From NCBI GenBank assembly GCA_937901335.1, contig CALCHC010000142.1, positions 1 through 7,234 of the forward strand: DNA of 7,234 nucleotides. Direction: 5' to 3'. The DNA comes from an uncultured Phascolarctobacterium sp. (GTDB lineage Bacteria > Bacillota > Negativicutes > Acidaminococcales > Acidaminococcaceae). A program made the translations under genes and the position numbers. The notes beneath the pieces are model-generated. The model did not search any database, was not told the origin of the DNA, and was given only the letters and a program-made list of their open reading frames with translations. Shown here in pieces: positions 5,092 to 7,234 of the stretch (position 1 is the stretch's first letter; every line of letters starts with the position of its first letter).

Positions 5092-6297
5092 ATGCTGACA
5101 TTGGATAAAATTTACCATGCAGCCTTTGTATTGAAGGATATCGCCCGCAAAACCGACTTAATCGCTGCTCCCCAACTTTGTGAAGGCAGCGAAGTATATT
5201 TAAAAACTGAAAACCTGCAAGTAACCGGCAGCTTTAAAGTGCGCGGTGCTTACTATAAAATTAGCCAATTAACCAAAGAAGAACGCTCCAAAGGCGTAAT
5301 CGCTTGCAGCGCAGGCAACCACGCTCAAGGCGTTGCTCTTGCTGCTACTAAAATGGGTATCAAAAGCATTATCTGCATGCCTGACGGTGCACCCATCATG
5401 AAAGTAGAAAACACTAAACGCCTTGGTGCAGAAGTTCGTTTGGCAAAAGGTACCTACGACGATGCTCACGACCTTGCTGTTCAATTACAAGAAGAAACTG
5501 GCATGACCTTCATCCATCCCTACGATGATGATTTGGTAATCGCAGGCCAAGGCTCCATTGGCTTGGAAATTTTAGAACAACTCCCCGATGTAGAAGCTGT
5601 TATCGTTCCCATCGGCGGTGGCGGTTTGATTTCCGGTGTTGCTATCGCTATGAAGAGCTTGCGCCCCGATATCAAAATTTATGGCGTACAATCTGCAGGC
5701 GCAGCAAGCATGTTCAATGCGTTCAAAGCAAAATCTTACCAAACTTTGGATAGCGTTAGCACCTTTGCAGACGGTATTGCAGTAAAAACTCCCGGTGAAA
5801 ACACCTTCAACATCATCGAAAAATATGTTGATGAAATCATCACCGTTAGCGAAGACGAAATCGCGGCTGCAATCCTCGCCCTCATCGAAAAACAAAAACT
5901 TATTGCTGAAGGCGCAGGCGCAACTCCTGTAGCAGCAGCTATCTTCAATAAACTGCCCATCCAAGGCAAAAAAGTTGTTTGTCTCGTTTCCGGTGGTAAC
6001 ATTGACGTAAACATCCTTTCCCGCGTAATCACCCGTGGTCAAGTAATGAGCGGTCGCAAAACCAATCTGATGATTGCTCTGGAAGATAAACCGGGTCAAT
6101 TGCTCCACGTTAGTGACATTGTTTCCAGTTGTGGTGCGAACGTTATCAGCGTACACCATGACCGTAGCGATGCAAACATGGCAATCACCAGCTGCTTCCT
6201 TAAAATTGGTCTGGAAACTCGCGACAACGACCAAATCGAAGAAATCAAACGTCGTCTTATCGAAGAAGGCTTCAACCTCGTAAGCGAACGTTGCTAA
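5092..6297 (+). CDS. ilvA: Threonine ammonia-lyase (threonine dehydratase) with C-terminal ACT domain
   Basis: This encodes 401 residues, the length of the short-form threonine ammonia-lyases. These PLP enzymes deaminate L-threonine to 2-oxobutanoate and ammonia, feeding isoleucine synthesis or threonine breakdown. The fold type II catalytic domain (about 1-320) shows the PLP-binding lysine K49 in GSFKVRGA, SAGNHAQG (73-80) contacting the substrate/cofactor, the glycine loop PIGGGGLISG (173-182) for the PLP phosphate, and CLVSGGNID near 297-305. Residues about 324-398 form one ACT-type regulatory domain (LMIALEDKPGQLLHVSDIVS, then ANVISVHHDR). The long biosynthetic form of E. coli (about 514 residues) has a larger double regulatory region, whereas TdcB lacks an ACT domain. 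Whether this enzyme is biosynthetic or catabolic, and what effector it binds, cannot be decided here. The start follows GGAGG at 5081-5085. It is divergent from prmA and ends at a shared terminator. Confidence 0.95.
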   Translation: MLTLDKIYHAAFVLKDIARKTDLIAAPQLCEGSEVYLKTENLQVTGSFKVRGAYYKISQLTKEERSKGVIACSAGNHAQGVALAATKMGIKSIICMPDGAPIMKVENTKRLGAEVRLAKGTYDDAHDLAVQLQEETGMTFIHPYDDDLVIAGQGSIGLEILEQLPDVEAVIVPIGGGGLISGVAIAMKSLRPDIKIYGVQSAGAASMFNAFKAKSYQTLDSVSTFADGIAVKTPGENTFNIIEKYVDEIITVSEDEIAAAILALIEKQKLIAEGAGATPVAAAIFNKLPIQGKKVVCLVSGGNIDVNILSRVITRGQVMSGRKTNLMIALEDKPGQLLHVSDIVSSCGANVISVHHDRSDANMAITSCFLKIGLETRDNDQIEEIKRRLIEEGFNLVSERC

Positions 6298-6318
6298 AAC
6301 ATATCATATAAGAAATAC

Positions 6319-6351
6319 AAAAAGGCTCCGCAATTAAGCAGAGCCTTTTTT
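6319..6351. terminator. Bidirectional intrinsic terminator between ilvA and the autotransporter gene
   Basis: The left arm AAAAAGGCTCCGC (6319-6331) and right arm GCAGAGCCTTTTT (6338-6350) flank a 6-nt AATTAA loop. The run of A on the left and T on the right supply a U-tract in either direction. Transcribed on the plus strand the stem has one C-A mismatch; on the minus strand the same position is a G-U pair, so the hairpin is somewhat stronger in that direction. It lies about 20 nt past the stop codons of both convergent genes. Confidence 0.93.
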
Positions 6352-6369
6352 ATTTAGATTATGAAGTTA

Positions 6370-7234
6370 TTAGAACGCATAATTTGCTTGCACGCTACCG
6401 CTGAAGCCTTCGCGTTGTCCTACGTAAGCACGACCATTCAAGTCAATGCTCCATTTGTCGCTTGCTTTGTAGTGAGCACCAATTTCACCAATTACAGTGC
6501 TACCACCAAGGGACGGAGTGCTGAGGTCATAGCCAACAACGGTGTTATCAGCGTCGCCACCAAATTCATATTCCCAAGCAGCACCGTAGTACATAGCAAG
6601 TTTATTAGTTTGTACTTCGTTGATGCGGAAGCCAAGACGCAGTCTTTCGCTATCTACGCTATCAAAGTGGAATTCGTCACCGTCAATGGTGAAGTCTTCG
6701 CTATCGTGGTGAGTGTAGATAAATTTGCCGTAAACATCTACGCTATCACCATCGTTACCACGAGGAATAATTTTACCGATACCAATTTGTGCGCCATAGT
6801 AGAAGGTATCGATGTCGTAACCCATTGCACCAGTACTACCAATTACAGCATCACGGAGTTCGTTTTGCAAGTTGCCTGCACGAATAGCTGCTTCTGCATA
6901 AACGCCATTAGCGTTGTCTTTACGAATCAAGAAGCCACCACCGTTATAAACTGCTTCACCATCGCCACGCAAGTAGCCAAAGTCAGTTACGTTATGAGTG
7001 CTATAGTTACCTTCGCCGTTTTCGAAGAAAGCACCTACGGTCAAACCATTAGCATTAGTTTTACCAACACCAACAATACCACTCCAACCATTTACATTAA
7101 CATGGCTACCGGTTTCGTATTCACTATGGTTGCCATATACAGCTGCGAAAACTTTGGTATCTTTTTCGTTGTCACGTGCAAGAGCATTAAGACCAGTTTC
7201 AATAAGTTCGCTACCTTGGTTAGTGAATGCAGTT
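6370..7234 (-). CDS. Autotransporter outer-membrane beta-barrel protein, C-terminal part (cut by window edge)
   Basis: Open on the minus strand from the right edge to a TAA at 6370-6372, this supplies the last 287 residues of a larger protein. The fragment is an autotransporter (type V secretion) beta-domain, which inserts in the outer membrane and lets an N-terminal passenger reach the surface. It begins TAFTNQGSELIETGLNALAR, resembling the linker helix. Next comes SEYETGSHVNVNGWSGIVGVG, close to the conserved start of such barrels (S-x-Y-x-T-G-S-H-V). Then follow many alternating polar/aromatic strands such as FYYGAQIGIGKII, VDVYGKFIYTHHD, RLRLGFRI, AMYYGAAWEYEFGG and TVIGEIGAHYKA. It ends in SGSVQANYAF, with the terminal phenylalanine of the outer-membrane insertion signal. 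No cysteine is present in the fragment. An apparent start at a TTG (7042-7044) is artificial, because the frame continues upstream. The passenger, signal peptide and function are outside the window. Confidence 0.88.
   Translation of the reverse strand, partial: TAFTNQGSELIETGLNALARDNEKDTKVFAAVYGNHSEYETGSHVNVNGWSGIVGVGKTNANGLTVGAFFENGEGNYSTHNVTDFGYLRGDGEAVYNGGGFLIRKDNANGVYAEAAIRAGNLQNELRDAVIGSTGAMGYDIDTFYYGAQIGIGKIIPRGNDGDSVDVYGKFIYTHHDSEDFTIDGDEFHFDSVDSERLRLGFRINEVQTNKLAMYYGAAWEYEFGGDADNTVVGYDLSTPSLGGSTVIGEIGAHYKASDKWSIDLNGRAYVGQREGFSGSVQANYAF

Noticed and set aside
5572..6234. Minus-strand open frame (220 codons) inside ilvA
   Set aside because: It is antisense to the PLP enzyme, has a cysteine- and phenylalanine-rich low-complexity look, and no ribosome site. 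It is a shadow of ilvA codon use.
7042..7044. TTG as the start codon of the beta-barrel gene
   Set aside because: The reading frame continues without a stop to the window edge, and the upstream residues match the usual start of autotransporter barrels.

Overview
The window looks like chromosome from a diderm Firmicute, most likely class Negativicutes (something Phascolarctobacterium- or Acidaminococcus-like is my guess; genus cannot be fixed by eye). Two signals point that way. The housekeeping genes have Bacillus/Clostridium-type content and order (prmA-rsmE-mtaB-...-rpsU-yqeY-...-floA). At the right edge there is an outer-membrane autotransporter beta-barrel ending in phenylalanine, which only a cell with an outer membrane would use. 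Base composition is moderate to low GC, and Shine-Dalgarno sites are strong and purine-rich.

Layout. From 4937 down to 1529 on the minus strand lies a tight translation-related operon: prmA (methylates ribosomal protein L11), rsmE (methylates 16S rRNA U1498), mtaB (methylthiolates t6A37 in tRNA) and a HIT-family nucleotide hydrolase. A consensus internal promoter (TTGACA-N17-TATAAT) at 1484-1512 then drives rpsU (protein bS21) and yqeY (GatB/YqeY family), which end at a perfect 30-bp palindromic terminator (701-730). Directly after its T-run, a separate extended -10 promoter drives floA (flotillin-like membrane scaffold), which runs off the left edge. On the plus strand, divergent from prmA, is ilvA (threonine ammonia-lyase with a C-terminal ACT domain, 5092-6297). 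The prmA and ilvA promoters sit back to back with their -35 boxes 9 bp apart. ilvA converges on the autotransporter gene (minus strand, 6370 to beyond the right edge), and the two share a bidirectional terminator at 6319-6351.

Together the minus-strand genes supply ribosome and tRNA maturation factors plus a small ribosomal protein. floA, ilvA and the autotransporter are separate transcription units for membrane organisation, amino-acid metabolism and the cell surface. No mobile element, CRISPR array, tRNA or rRNA gene is visible, and no gap between genes exceeds 300 bases. I found no undescribed multi-gene system. The most interesting signals are regulatory: a possible two-state leader in front of rpsU, the divergent promoter pair, and the terminator/promoter overlap in front of floA.
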